The notes beneath the pieces are model-generated. The model was not told the DNA's origin. It worked only from the letters and a program-made list of their open reading frames with translations, and did not search any database. From assembly GCF_002563895.1 (NCBI RefSeq), contig NZ_PDJB01000001.1, forward strand, positions 4,757,501 through 4,821,500: 64,000 bases of DNA, read 5' to 3'. Each line of letters begins with the position of its first letter. Within the stretch, counting starts at the first letter, position 1. The position numbers and the translations under genes are program-made. Source of the DNA: Pseudomonas lurida. GTDB taxonomy: Bacteria; Pseudomonadota; Gammaproteobacteria; Pseudomonadales; Pseudomonadaceae. Below, piece after piece: positions 15,979 through 25,273 of the stretch.

Positions 15979-18465
15979 TCACTGGATCGCGTTGGTCTTC
16001 AGCGACTCCAGCACCTCGATCATTTCCTCAAAAGACTGCCCATCAGGGCGGATCTGCTCCCTCAGGCGCCAAATACCCGAACGGTCACTGGACCGCACCG
16101 CAGTGCTTGCAGCAAACTTCGCCGCCCCAAAATCCACGGGAAAACATTTCTGGGTGGCTGCGTCATAAAGAATATTCCTGGCGGCCAGGTCATTGTGAAC
16201 AATACCGGCATTTTCCAGCTCGGCTAACATATTCAATAAGCTGCCTGAGACGGCGTCGGGCAACGCATTACCTCCTGCCATCAAATCTTCAAGCGTTTCG
16301 CCTGGCATCCTGGGCATCCGTATGTAGGAAACCGTGTCAGCCGCGTTACTCCCCAGAAACGTCGCACGCTGCTCGCCATAATATTGATTAAATAATGCCA
16401 CCTCGTTGTTGAGTTCAGTCACTCGCTGAGCCGCCGGAAGAGGAAAGGTCACTTTGATCACATAGTTCGCATCGTCCGGGTCGATGTACACCATCGCACG
16501 GGAACCAAACCCGATGGGCTCTATCAACCGCTCGGCCAAGTCATCCACGTTCCCACCAACGACTCCTCGGGGTCTCCACACCCCTTGGGCATCGGGGTGG
16601 GCGATCTTTCCACTGCTGAGCAATTCAGAGGGATTATCGGGGTCACGCAGGCGCAGCAAATAATGCAATCCATCCCCGGCATCGGGCGTTTCGGCGGCGA
16701 AATACTGCTTGCCCCTGTACGTCACTTCTCGCATGCCGGGAAAGGCTGAGGGGATGTGCGCAACGGGATTGGCGGGAGGCGCCAGCACCGTATCCCGCGG
16801 TGCTTCATGATTGGTTTTCGGCACCGCGGGCGCGCGCACCAACGCAAGATCCTGGGTCTGCTCGTTGTATGTCCACGTGTAGTGCGGGCGGCCCAGGTTG
16901 GGGCCAATAGCGTTATCGATCCCACCCAACCCGGCCTCTGCCGCTACCGGGGCAATTTCGTGTGCCAGTTGCAGGCCGGATATGACGGCGGCGGCACTGC
17001 CGCCGACGCGGTCGTCCACCGTCATGCCATAGAGAGAGTCATGGACACCAAAGACGAGCGTGCCCGTGTTGCCGATGATGGGTACGTAACCGAAGGTATC
17101 GCCCCATAACGCTTTCGCAGCCTTCCAGTGTTGCTGCGAGGAACCAAAGACCTCAGTCTGGTCGGCCCATACCGCGCTCTTGGCGTTCACTGCCTGGTAG
17201 TGGGCGGCAATACCGCCACCCAGGTTGCCGTATTTCAACTGATAATCGCCACCACGTGACCCGGTGTAATTAAACGTCTCGCGGACCGGGACAGCCTTAT
17301 CCTTGACCAGATTTTGATAGCCCGGGTAGGTGGCACGATTGCCTGCAATCAAGTTGTCGAGCACATCCCCCGCTTTTGGCCAGTGGGCATCCTTACCACC
17401 TTGCCTGTCGCTGGCGTTGAAACTACGCAGCAAATGATCACGGTTGTTTGCAGCCCAACGGGCAAAGTCCTGATCGTCCCGTACTTCGTGGACAGCACCG
17501 TTCTTCAAGTCGATCATCACGCCCTTATTGGGCCGGTGACGATAGTTTCCGTCATGGGGGGCATAAGGAATGAATGCGTACCCTGCCAAGGGGTAGCCAT
17601 AGAGATTGGGAATAATGACCTGGCCATCTCGCTGTAACGTACGCTTGAGTGCACCTTGGGCTTCAAGACTCAGCGCCTCGAAACTGTCCTTGTTACTCAC
17701 CACGCTCTGCAACGTTCCTCGCACCACATAGGCATCTGACTTGCCGGAGCGCTGCGCCAATACTCCGGACGCGTCGCGCATGGGCACGGCGATTTCATGT
17801 TCCCAGTGATCTTGCAGGTGTCTGCCAAGGGATTCCAGATCGCCCACCTTGCTTGAATCTTGCTGCTCGATCTCCATGAACCTGAAATTGACCGGGCCGC
17901 CTCGCTGCACTTTATCGTGCTCCAGGCTACCCGCTGCAATTTCCCAGGCAAGGTAGCTGCGCTTGTCAGTGCCCGTCAGGTGGTCCGGTCTCCCAACCCC
18001 GGTGTAAGTGCTGAATGTCACGGTGATTTTTTCGTGCGGGTCTAACCCTGCCGCCAATAAGCCAGCGCTGAAGTAACCCGCAGGCTCCAGGAACGGGCGA
18101 ACCTTCTGGAATCGGATGTTGCTTTCGCCTTCGCGAGTGCTTTCTATGTGTTGGATCTGCGCCACTACGCGGCCAGCATAAGCGTCGATGCGCTGCATCC
18201 GCTCTTGAGGGGTATAACTGGCCGTGGGCGATGAAGGCGTGACGGCCCCGTAAATAACGGTCCTGGCCACATCAAGCTCATGATCAGGGGTGGAGGGCGA
18301 TGTCGGCCCCTGGCGCTCACCACCGGCCACATCGTTCGGGGAAATAGCCCGACCTGTTGCCGAGGTTGGACGTCCAGGCACCGCCATGCGCGCGCCAGAA
18401 TCTTGATCGGGTATGGCGCGCTGGATACCTGGGGGACTTGATTGGAGCAATGACAGAGCGTTCAC
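15979..18465 (-). CDS. Large probable effector with C-terminal protein kinase domain
   Basis: 828 aa from the GTG at 18465, which has AGGAAGG six bases upstream; an ATG at 18498 adds 11 codons but lacks a ribosome binding site. The N-terminus is Ser/Pro/Gln-rich, like type III-secreted proteins. Residues about 70-520 resemble the large N-terminal region of Pseudomonas dermonecrotic-toxin-like proteins (PAGYFSAGLLAAGL, then NTGTLVFGVHDSLYGMTVDDR and a hydrophobic helix). Residues about 645-828 form a compact kinase: K671 in NYVIKV, HND 757-759 in IVHNDLAARNILYD, D778 in PVDFGAAKF. It ends soon after DFG, as in OspG/NleH-like effectors. No signal peptide. Secretion route and targets are inference. 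Confidence 0.65.
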   Translation of the reverse strand: MNALSLLQSSPPGIQRAIPDQDSGARMAVPGRPTSATGRAISPNDVAGGERQGPTSPSTPDHELDVARTVIYGAVTPSSPTASYTPQERMQRIDAYAGRVVAQIQHIESTREGESNIRFQKVRPFLEPAGYFSAGLLAAGLDPHEKITVTFSTYTGVGRPDHLTGTDKRSYLAWEIAAGSLEHDKVQRGGPVNFRFMEIEQQDSSKVGDLESLGRHLQDHWEHEIAVPMRDASGVLAQRSGKSDAYVVRGTLQSVVSNKDSFEALSLEAQGALKRTLQRDGQVIIPNLYGYPLAGYAFIPYAPHDGNYRHRPNKGVMIDLKNGAVHEVRDDQDFARWAANNRDHLLRSFNASDRQGGKDAHWPKAGDVLDNLIAGNRATYPGYQNLVKDKAVPVRETFNYTGSRGGDYQLKYGNLGGGIAAHYQAVNAKSAVWADQTEVFGSSQQHWKAAKALWGDTFGYVPIIGNTGTLVFGVHDSLYGMTVDDRVGGSAAAVISGLQLAHEIAPVAAEAGLGGIDNAIGPNLGRPHYTWTYNEQTQDLALVRAPAVPKTNHEAPRDTVLAPPANPVAHIPSAFPGMREVTYRGKQYFAAETPDAGDGLHYLLRLRDPDNPSELLSSGKIAHPDAQGVWRPRGVVGGNVDDLAERLIEPIGFGSRAMVYIDPDDANYVIKVTFPLPAAQRVTELNNEVALFNQYYGEQRATFLGSNAADTVSYIRMPRMPGETLEDLMAGGNALPDAVSGSLLNMLAELENAGIVHNDLAARNILYDAATQKCFPVDFGAAKFAASTAVRSSDRSGIWRLREQIRPDGQSFEEMIEVLESLKTNAIQ

Positions 18466-18511
18466 TTGAGACCTTCCTGAGATGGCAGGCACTGACATGC
18501 CTGAGACGATC

Positions 18512-18540
18512 TGTGTGCAGAAGGGGCCGGGAGCAGTTCC
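18512..18540 (-). promoter_or_regulatory. Degenerate hrp-box-like promoter ahead of the kinase effector
   Basis: On the minus strand, GGAACT, 16 bases, GCACACA, compared with the HrpL consensus GGAACC-N15/16-CCACNNA (two mismatches). It would start transcription about 40 nt before the GTG at 18465. Suggestive only. Confidence 0.3.
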
Positions 18541-18618
18541 CCTGCGACCCAGACAATCCGGTCATCAAGTATTGCAAAAGCGGTTCGGCCCTCAGGACTC
18601 AGGGCGCGCAACAGCTGG

Positions 18619-19512
18619 TTACGCGGCGCGTTCCTCGCCGGGGTTGCGCTCGAAGTAGCGCTTGTACTCGCGACTGAACTGCGACGTACTCTGATACCCC
18701 ACATTGTGCGCGGCCTGCGCCACGCCCATGCCTTCCACCAGCAGCAATTGCTGGGCCTTGAGCAAGCGCAAACGCTTCAGGTACTGCACCGGCGACAACA
18801 GTGTGCAGCGCTTGAAGTGCTCATGGAACGTCGACGCACTCATGTGCGCATACCCCGCCAACGTCTCGATATTCAACGGCTCGGCGTAGTGGGCATGCAG
18901 GTGATTCAACGACGTGGCGATCCGTGAAAACTGTCCCTGCTGTTCCACCAATGCACGCAGCACATCGGCTTGTGGCCCACGCAACGCGGTGAAGAGCAAT
19001 TCCCGCACCCGCGCCGGGCCCATGATCCGGCTTTCCAGCGGATCGTGCAGGCACTGCAACAGCCGTTCGACGCAACCACGCATGGCATCATCGAGCACCA
19101 CCGAGCTCATCGACTCAAGCGTCTGCGCCGTCGGCGGCGGCCCGGCCTGAATACCCATGGCCATCACCAATTCGCCCAGCACGACACGATCGATACCCAC
19201 CGTCACGCCCAGCAGCGGCGCGTTCGGGGCCATGGCAAACGTTTCGCACTCGAACGGCACCGGCATCGCCTGGATCAGGTAGTGGCCGGCGCCATACTCC
19301 AGCGTACGCGGGCCCAGGTAGGCAACCTTGCTGCCCTGGGCCACGAACATCAGGCTCGGCTCATAGATCTGCGGCCCGCGCGCTACGTCACAGCTGGCGC
19401 GCAGTACCTGCACGCCCGGGAGGTGGGTGGGCGAAAAACCGTCGCGGGGCGTAAGCCCCTCAATCAAGGCAACCAGCGTGGCGTTGGCATCGAGATGGCG
19501 GGTCAACAACAT
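18619..19512 (-). CDS. AraC-family transcriptional regulator (YqhC-like)
   Basis: 297 aa. N-terminal AraC_N-type sensing domain (ASCDVARGPQIYEPSLMFV, GAGHYLIQAMPVP) and a C-terminal double helix-turn-helix from about residue 200 (LAGYAHMSASTFHEHFK, NVGYQSTSQFSREYKRYF). Start taken at ATG 19512; an upstream alternative at 19563 is possible. Divergent from a zinc alcohol dehydrogenase 225 bases away, the same arrangement as YqhC with its alcohol/aldehyde reductase targets in E. coli, so local activation of that gene is likely. Confidence 0.88.
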   Translation of the reverse strand: MLLTRHLDANATLVALIEGLTPRDGFSPTHLPGVQVLRASCDVARGPQIYEPSLMFVAQGSKVAYLGPRTLEYGAGHYLIQAMPVPFECETFAMAPNAPLLGVTVGIDRVVLGELVMAMGIQAGPPPTAQTLESMSSVVLDDAMRGCVERLLQCLHDPLESRIMGPARVRELLFTALRGPQADVLRALVEQQGQFSRIATSLNHLHAHYAEPLNIETLAGYAHMSASTFHEHFKRCTLLSPVQYLKRLRLLKAQQLLLVEGMGVAQAAHNVGYQSTSQFSREYKRYFERNPGEERAA

Positions 19513-19593
19513 AAAAGCGGCTCTCGGAAAAATCACGTCTTGGTGCAGGCTAGCTGGCTTCACGCCACACGCTGCAAGAAAGCCCGCAGTTTA

Positions 19594-19620
19594 TAGCTTG
19601 CCGCTTGTAGCTTGCCGCTT
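19594..19620. repeat. Short direct repeat TAGCTTGCCGCTT
   Basis: Two copies of TAGCTTGCCGCTT (19594-19606 and 19608-19620) with a partial third, in the divergent gap between the AraC gene and the alcohol dehydrogenase. Low-complexity repeat of a type scattered in Pseudomonas intergenic regions. Confidence 0.6.
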
Positions 19621-19736
19621 TTAGCTGCGCCTCCGGAGCTTTAGGCATGAGACTCGGAGCATTTGCCATGGTCGCTCCCTGGGTCGGCGCGCAGAATGCG
19701 CCACCTCTCCAGTCCAAGCTTTTGCGAGGTTTCCCC

Positions 19737-20789
19737 ATGTACACCGCCATCGGCTATGCCGCCCAGTCGGCCACCACTCCCCTCGCCCCCATGTCGTTCC
19801 AGCGCCGCAGCCCGCGCGTCGATGACGTGGCCATCGAGATCCTTTACTGCGGCGTGTGCCACTCCGATATCCACCAGGCCCGCAACGAATGGGGTATCGC
19901 CGTGTACCCGCTGATGCCAGGCCACGAGATCGTCGGCAAGGTCACCGCCGTCGGCGCCAACGTCACTGCGCACAAAGTCGGCGACCTGGTCGGCGTGGGC
20001 TGCATGGTTGATTCGTGCCGTCACTGCGACGCGTGCAAATCGGACCTGGAACAATACTGCCTCGAAGGCCCGACCATGACCTACGCCACCCCGGACCGCG
20101 TAGACGGCAGCAACACCATGGGCGGCTACTCGGACAGCATCGTAGTCAGCGAGCACTTTGTGGTGAAGATCCCGGCCAGGCTCGACTTGGCCAGCGCCGC
20201 GCCGATCCTGTGCGCCGGTGTCACCATGTACTCGCCGATCAAACACTACGGCATCAAGGCCGGCGACAAGGTGGGCGTATTGGGCATGGGCGGCCTGGGC
20301 CATATGGGCATCAAGCTGGCCAAGGCGATCGGCGCGCAAGTCACCTTGTTCACCCGCTCCGCGAGCAAGGCCGAAGAAGGCCGTCGCCAGGGCGCCGATC
20401 ACGTGATCGTGTCCACCGACGCCGAGCAGATGAAAGCCGCCGCCGGGCACTTCGACTTCCTGCTGGACACCATCCCGGTGCAGCACGACCTGAACCCCTA
20501 CCTCGACGTGCTGCGCTTTGACGGTGTGCATATCCTGGTCGGCCTGATCGAGCCGGTCGACCCACCGGTCAACGCCGCCAAGCTGATCATGGGCCGCAAA
20601 GTCCTGGCCGGCTCCTTGATCGGCGGCATTGCCGAAACCCAGGAAGTCCTGGATTTCTGCGCCGAGCACGGCATCAGCTGCGACATCGAAATGCTCGACA
20701 TCCGCAACATCAACGAAGCCTACAGCCGCATGATCGCCGGTGATGTGAAGTACCGCTTTGTCATCGACATGGCGACCCTGAAGGCCTGA
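19737..20789 (+). CDS. NAD(P)-dependent zinc alcohol dehydrogenase
   Basis: 350 aa cinnamyl-alcohol-dehydrogenase-like enzyme that interconverts alcohols and aldehydes. Catalytic zinc ligands C38 (CGVCHSD) and H63 (PGHE); structural zinc cysteines 94, 97, 100 and 108; Rossmann motif VLGMGGLGHMG near 180. ATG at 19737 chosen with GAGG upstream. Probably regulated by the divergent AraC protein. Its stop directly abuts the stop of the convergent IclR gene (TGATCA). Confidence 0.92.
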   Translation: MYTAIGYAAQSATTPLAPMSFQRRSPRVDDVAIEILYCGVCHSDIHQARNEWGIAVYPLMPGHEIVGKVTAVGANVTAHKVGDLVGVGCMVDSCRHCDACKSDLEQYCLEGPTMTYATPDRVDGSNTMGGYSDSIVVSEHFVVKIPARLDLASAAPILCAGVTMYSPIKHYGIKAGDKVGVLGMGGLGHMGIKLAKAIGAQVTLFTRSASKAEEGRRQGADHVIVSTDAEQMKAAAGHFDFLLDTIPVQHDLNPYLDVLRFDGVHILVGLIEPVDPPVNAAKLIMGRKVLAGSLIGGIAETQEVLDFCAEHGISCDIEMLDIRNINEAYSRMIAGDVKYRFVIDMATLKA

Positions 20790-21593
20790 TCAAGCCTTCG
20801 CGCCCAACTCCGCTGAAAGCCTTGCTGCGACCTGTTTGACCACAGGGATCAGCTCGGCCATCTTCTCCAGCGGCATGTAGGGCACGGTACTGGCGATGCT
20901 GATGCCGGCGACAATGCGCCGGCTGGCATCGCGCACCGGTGCCGCCACGCAGCGGATCGACGGTTCGTTGTCTTCCAGATCGAACGCATAGCCGCCTTCG
21001 ACATACTCGCGCATGCGCTGCTCGAACTGCGCCCAGGATTGCTCCGGGTGCTGCGGCCATTGCAGGTTTTTCCCACCCACCGGCAAGCTGACTTCGTACA
21101 GGCGCTGCCACTCCTGCGCGGTGTCATCCAGCAACAGTGCCTTGCCGATACCGGTGCGCGCCAGCGGCATGCGATGGCCGACCCGCGAGCGCATTTCCGG
21201 GCCATTACGGCCAGGGTTCTTGTGCAGGTAAAGCACGTCGTCGTATTCGCGAATGGCCAGGTGGATGGTGTCACCGGTAAGCGCCGACAACTCATCCAGA
21301 TACGGAATGGCCAAGGTCACCAGCGGCAGCTCTTCCCGCGCCTGGAAACCCAGTTCGATCAACTTCGGCCCCAGCAGGTAACCGACCTGCGGCACCACGC
21401 GCAGGTAACGCTCTTCCACCAGGCAACTGGCCAGGCGGTGGGTGGTGCTGCGGGTGGTGCCGATGCGCTTGGCGATCTCTTTCAGATCGCGCGCACCGGC
21501 CGCCACCGCCTGCACCACGCCCAGGCCACGCAGCAGGGTCTGGGTGCCGGTGGGGGCGGTTTCTTTGACGGGGGTGTGGGCGTTTTCCTGCAT
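20790..21593 (-). CDS. IclR-family transcriptional regulator, probably of the arabinose operon
   Basis: 267 aa. IclR winged helix at about 18-75 (VVQAVAAGARDLKEIAKRIGTTRSTTHR) and effector domain with GIGKALL and VAAPVRDASRRIVAGISIA. It lies just downstream of araFGH in the same direction, separated by a REPIN. In several Pseudomonas an IclR protein accompanies the L-arabinose transporter; a 10-bp inverted repeat overlapping the SDR-araFGH promoter (26165-26197) is a candidate binding site. The pairing is inference. Confidence 0.85.
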   Translation of the reverse strand: MQENAHTPVKETAPTGTQTLLRGLGVVQAVAAGARDLKEIAKRIGTTRSTTHRLASCLVEERYLRVVPQVGYLLGPKLIELGFQAREELPLVTLAIPYLDELSALTGDTIHLAIREYDDVLYLHKNPGRNGPEMRSRVGHRMPLARTGIGKALLLDDTAQEWQRLYEVSLPVGGKNLQWPQHPEQSWAQFEQRMREYVEGGYAFDLEDNEPSIRCVAAPVRDASRRIVAGISIASTVPYMPLEKMAELIPVVKQVAARLSAELGAKA

Positions 21594-21663
21594 ATCGGGC
21601 CTATTCGTGTGAAAGCGGGGGCATTATGGCAAATGCCGGACGTCAGCACAGCGAAGATCCTAA

Positions 21664-21752
21664 TGTGGGAGCGGGCTTGCTCGCGAATGCGGTGTGTCAG
21701 AAACAGGTGTATTGACTGACACACCGCATTCGCGAGCAAGCCCGCTCCCACA
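21664..21752. repeat. REPIN (GTGGGAGCGGGCTTGC type)
   Basis: TGTGGGAGCGGGCTTGCTCG and its exact mirror, with further pairing GAATGCGGTGTGTCAG/CTGACACACCGCATTC: a nearly perfect long hairpin between araH and the IclR gene. Confidence 0.95.
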
Positions 21753-21783
21753 CTGGATTTTCTGTGTTGTCTAGACCGAGTTT

Positions 21784-22749
21784 CTAACGCTGTTTCATGC
21801 GGTCGATGATCACGGCCAGCAACAGGATCGAACCCCTGATCACGTACTGGTAAAAGGTATCGATGTTCTTCAGGTTCATCGCATTCTCGATGATCGCCAG
21901 GATCAACACCCCGGCAATCACATGGCGGATCATGCCGATGCCGCCACTGAGCGACACCCCGCCCAACACGCATGCCGAGATCACTGTGAGCTCAAAGCCC
22001 TGGCCAATCATCGGCTGGCCCGAGGTCATGCGCGAAGCGAGGATCACCCCGGCCAAGGCGCCGATCAGGCCATGCACGGCAAAGATGATGATCTTGGTGC
22101 GATCGACGTTAACCCCGGCCAGCAGCGCGGCTTCCTGGTTACCACCGATGGCCATGGTGTTGCGCCCATAGGTGGTGTAGTTGAGCAGCCAGCCAAAAAA
22201 CACAAAGCACAACACGGTGATGATGATCGGCACCGGCACGCCCATCAGTTGGCCGTTGCCGAACACAAAGAAACCTTCATCCATCACGCCGACGGCCTTG
22301 CCGTTGGAGAAGATGTAGGCCAAGCCGCGCACGATCTGCATGGTCGCCAACGTTGCGATCAATGCGTTAATGCGCAGCTTGGCGATGACAATGCCGTTGA
22401 TCAGCCCCACCACCAGGCCCATGGCCAACGCCGCCGACACACCGAGTACCACGCTGTCGGTGTCGCGGATCACGATCCCCGCCACCACGCCGGCACAGGC
22501 GATCACCGAACCGACCGACAAGTCGAAGTGCCCGGAGGCCAGGCAGAACAACATGGTGCACGCCGCGATGCCCACGGTGGAAATCGCCAGGCCCAACCCA
22601 CGCATATTCAGCGGTGAGAGGAAGTTATCGATAAACAAGGCGCTCAGCACAAAGATGCTCAATGCCGCGAGCAGCATCACCCAATCATCGAGGAACTTGC
22701 GCTGGTTGAAACCCGGCCAGAAGCCCTTTGCAGTTTTTACCTCAGACAT
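21784..22749 (-). CDS. araH: L-arabinose ABC transporter permease
   Basis: 321 aa, about ten membrane segments. Closely resembles E. coli AraH: MRGLGLAISTVGIAACTMLF, CLASGHFDLSVGSVIACAGV, and the C-terminal ASRMTSGQPMIGQGFELTVI followed by SACVLGGVSLSGGIG. Carries L-arabinose across the inner membrane with AraG and AraF. Last gene of the SDR-araF-araG-araH set. Confidence 0.93.
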   Translation of the reverse strand: MSEVKTAKGFWPGFNQRKFLDDWVMLLAALSIFVLSALFIDNFLSPLNMRGLGLAISTVGIAACTMLFCLASGHFDLSVGSVIACAGVVAGIVIRDTDSVVLGVSAALAMGLVVGLINGIVIAKLRINALIATLATMQIVRGLAYIFSNGKAVGVMDEGFFVFGNGQLMGVPVPIIITVLCFVFFGWLLNYTTYGRNTMAIGGNQEAALLAGVNVDRTKIIIFAVHGLIGALAGVILASRMTSGQPMIGQGFELTVISACVLGGVSLSGGIGMIRHVIAGVLILAIIENAMNLKNIDTFYQYVIRGSILLLAVIIDRMKQR

Positions 22750-22766
22750 CTTTCACCTCGGATTCT

Positions 22767-24266
22767 TCAAGCCCGCGAGCGCGGGAGAGCCAGTTGCAAC
22801 AGCCGTGCTTCGTCCGCTTGGTCGCGGGTGAGTTCGCCGGTCAGGGCGCCTTCGCTCATCACCAGGATGCGGTCGGCGATGCCCATCACTTCCATCAGGT
22901 CGCTGGACACCACAATCACCGCAATACCACTGGCCGCCAGGTTATGGATGATCTGGTAGATCTCCGACTTGGCGCCGATATCGATGCCACGGGTGGGTTC
23001 GTCCAACAGCAACACCTTCATCGGCATCGACAGCCAGCGGCCGAGAATGGCCTTCTGCTGATTGCCACCGGACAGGTACATGATTTTCTGTTCGGCGTTC
23101 GGCGTCTTGACCTTCATGGCTTTGATCTGCTGGTCGGCGTTGTGCTTTTCCCAGCCGTCGCGCAGCAGCCAACCGAACCTGGAATGGGCACCGCGCGCAC
23201 TGATATTGATATTCTCAGCCACGCTGGACAGCGGAATGATGCCTTCCTTCTTGCGGTCTTCCGGGCACAGCAGTACGCCGGCAGCGATGGCATCGCGCGG
23301 TGAATGCAGCTGCAGTGTTTGCCCGCAGAGTGCAAGGCTTCCCGCAGTGCTGCGGGTCAAGCCGCTCAGCAGCCGGAACAGCTCCGTGCGTCCCGCGCCG
23401 ACCAGTCCGAACAGGCCAAGGACCTCGCCCTTGTGCACGCTCAGGCTGACCGGCTCACGCAGGCCCGGCCCCAGCAGCCCCTCGACCTTCAGCGCCACTT
23501 CGCCCTGTTCACGCGGGCGGTAGTCGTAGATGTCCTGGATATCGCGGCCGACCATGCACGTCACCAACTGGTCATGGGTCAACGCACTCATGTCGTCGAA
23601 GGTGCGCACGTAGCGGCCGTCCTTGAACACCGTCACGGCGTTGCAGATGCGGAACACCTCCTCCATGCGGTGGGACACGTAGAGCACCACTTTGCCCTCG
23701 TCGCGCAGGCGCGTGATGATCGCCATCAAGCGGTCGATCTCCCGCGCAGAGAGGCTGCTGGTGGGCTCGTCAAACGCAATCACATGCGCGCCACGGGACA
23801 ACGCCTTGGCGATTTCCACCAGTTGGCGCTGCCCCAGGGACAGGCGCCCGAGCTTTTCCTCCGGGTCGATTTCATCCGCCAGCCCCTTGAGGCAGGCCAG
23901 TGCCTGTTTGCGCAACTGGCGGCGGTTGACCACACCGAAGCGTGTCGGCAAATGCCCTAGGAACAGGTTCTCGGCCACGGTCATTTCGGGCACCAGATGC
24001 AGCTCCTGGTGGATCACCGCCACGCCGCTGGCAATGCTGTCGGCGGCAGACTTGAAGTCCATGGTCTGCTCGCCGATCTGCAGCGAACCGCTGCTGGGCA
24101 GGTAGGCGCCGCCAAGGATTTTAAGCAGCGTCGACTTGCCCGCGCCGTTCTCGCCCATCAACGCGTGCACCTCGCGCGGCCGCGCTTCAAAGCTGATCTG
24201 CGCCAGGGCTTTCACACCGGGAAATTCCTTGCCGATGCCGTTGAAGCGCAGGGCCGCGCCGCTCAT
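22767..24266 (-). CDS. araG: L-arabinose ABC transporter ATP-binding protein
   Basis: 499 aa with two ATPase halves as usual for sugar importers. First half: Walker A GENGAGKST near residue 40, signature LSLGQRQ, DEPTSSL. Second half: degenerate Walker A GLVGAGRTE, signature LSGGNQQK, DEPTRGID. The ATG at 24266 overlaps the araF stop by four bases; 36 codons upstream of it in the open frame lie inside araF and are not coding. Confidence 0.95.
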   Translation of the reverse strand: MSGAALRFNGIGKEFPGVKALAQISFEARPREVHALMGENGAGKSTLLKILGGAYLPSSGSLQIGEQTMDFKSAADSIASGVAVIHQELHLVPEMTVAENLFLGHLPTRFGVVNRRQLRKQALACLKGLADEIDPEEKLGRLSLGQRQLVEIAKALSRGAHVIAFDEPTSSLSAREIDRLMAIITRLRDEGKVVLYVSHRMEEVFRICNAVTVFKDGRYVRTFDDMSALTHDQLVTCMVGRDIQDIYDYRPREQGEVALKVEGLLGPGLREPVSLSVHKGEVLGLFGLVGAGRTELFRLLSGLTRSTAGSLALCGQTLQLHSPRDAIAAGVLLCPEDRKKEGIIPLSSVAENINISARGAHSRFGWLLRDGWEKHNADQQIKAMKVKTPNAEQKIMYLSGGNQQKAILGRWLSMPMKVLLLDEPTRGIDIGAKSEIYQIIHNLAASGIAVIVVSSDLMEVMGIADRILVMSEGALTGELTRDQADEARLLQLALPRSRA

Positions 24267-25243
24267 TTCCACAGCCCTATTTTGCTCAACTCTTCCTTGA
24301 AGTTGGTGCGGGTGATCAGGGTCACGTTGTCCAGGGCGGTGAACTTGGCGGGCTCGGTGCCTTTGGTGACCCACTCGAACATCGCGCTGGCGGTCTTGTA
24401 GCCCGACGCGTCAGGGCTCAACAGCATCGAGCCGTAGAAGCCGGTGTCGGATTTCTTCAATTCTTCGATCGCGTCCGTGCCATTGATGCCTACACCAATC
24501 ACATGGTCGGCCTTGAAGCCGGCGCTTTCGGTGGCGCGCACGCCGCCCAGTACGGTGCTGTCGTTCATGCCGCCGATGATCAGGTTTTTCGCGCCGCTGG
24601 GCAGCTTCACCAGGGCCGAGTTGGTGGAATCCATGCTGCCCGGTACATCGAGGGTTTTCTGCGCGCTGAACAGAATATGGTCAGCAGGCAAGCCGGCGGC
24701 CTTGAGGCCTTCGACAGAACCATCGGTGCGTTTCTTGCCGGTTTCCAGCTCGTCGAAGGTGTTGATGACCGCGTAGGTTTCTTTCCAGTCCCAATTGCGA
24801 CGCTTGGCTTCGGTAGCCATGGCTTCGCCTTGTTTCTGGCCGATCTTATAGGCGTCGAGGCCGACGTAGGGCACGTCTTCCATGGGTTTGCCCTTGGCGT
24901 CGACAAAGCGATCGTCCACCGCCAGCACTTTCAGGTTATTGAGCTTGGCCTTGGCCATGATCGCAGGGCCGAGGGACACGTCCGGCGGGCAGATCACGAA
25001 ACCCTTAGCGCCGTTGGCCGCGAGGGTGTCGATAGCGGACAAGGTTTTTTCGCCGTCAGGCACGGCGATCTTGATCACGGTGAAGCCCTGGTCCTTGCCG
25101 GCTTTCTCGGCGAAGGCCCATTCAGTCTGGAACCAGGGTTCTTCGGCCTGTTTGACCAGGAAACCGATCTTTACTTCTTCGGCAGATACAAACCCGCTGA
25201 ACGCCACGGCGAGGGCCAGGGTGCCGAGTGTCTTCTTGAACAT
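24263..25243 (-). CDS. araF: L-arabinose-binding periplasmic protein
   Basis: 326 aa. Signal peptide 1-21. The mature start EEVKIGFLVKQAEEPWFQTE and KIAVPDGEKTL closely follow E. coli AraF, as do GMNDSTVLGGVRATES and the LITRTNFKEEL end. Binds L-arabinose (probably also D-galactose or related sugars) and delivers it to AraGH. Coupled to araG by an ATGA overlap. Confidence 0.95.
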   Translation of the reverse strand: MFKKTLGTLALAVAFSGFVSAEEVKIGFLVKQAEEPWFQTEWAFAEKAGKDQGFTVIKIAVPDGEKTLSAIDTLAANGAKGFVICPPDVSLGPAIMAKAKLNNLKVLAVDDRFVDAKGKPMEDVPYVGLDAYKIGQKQGEAMATEAKRRNWDWKETYAVINTFDELETGKKRTDGSVEGLKAAGLPADHILFSAQKTLDVPGSMDSTNSALVKLPSGAKNLIIGGMNDSTVLGGVRATESAGFKADHVIGVGINGTDAIEELKKSDTGFYGSMLLSPDASGYKTASAMFEWVTKGTEPAKFTALDNVTLITRTNFKEELSKIGLWK

Positions 25244-25273
25244 GAACCACCTCTTCTTGTTATTGGAAAAGTT

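Noticed and set aside
20780..20797. AAGGCCTGATCAAGCCTT palindrome at the adh/iclR junction as a terminator
   Set aside because: Short stem without T run; partly forced by the two abutting stop codons.
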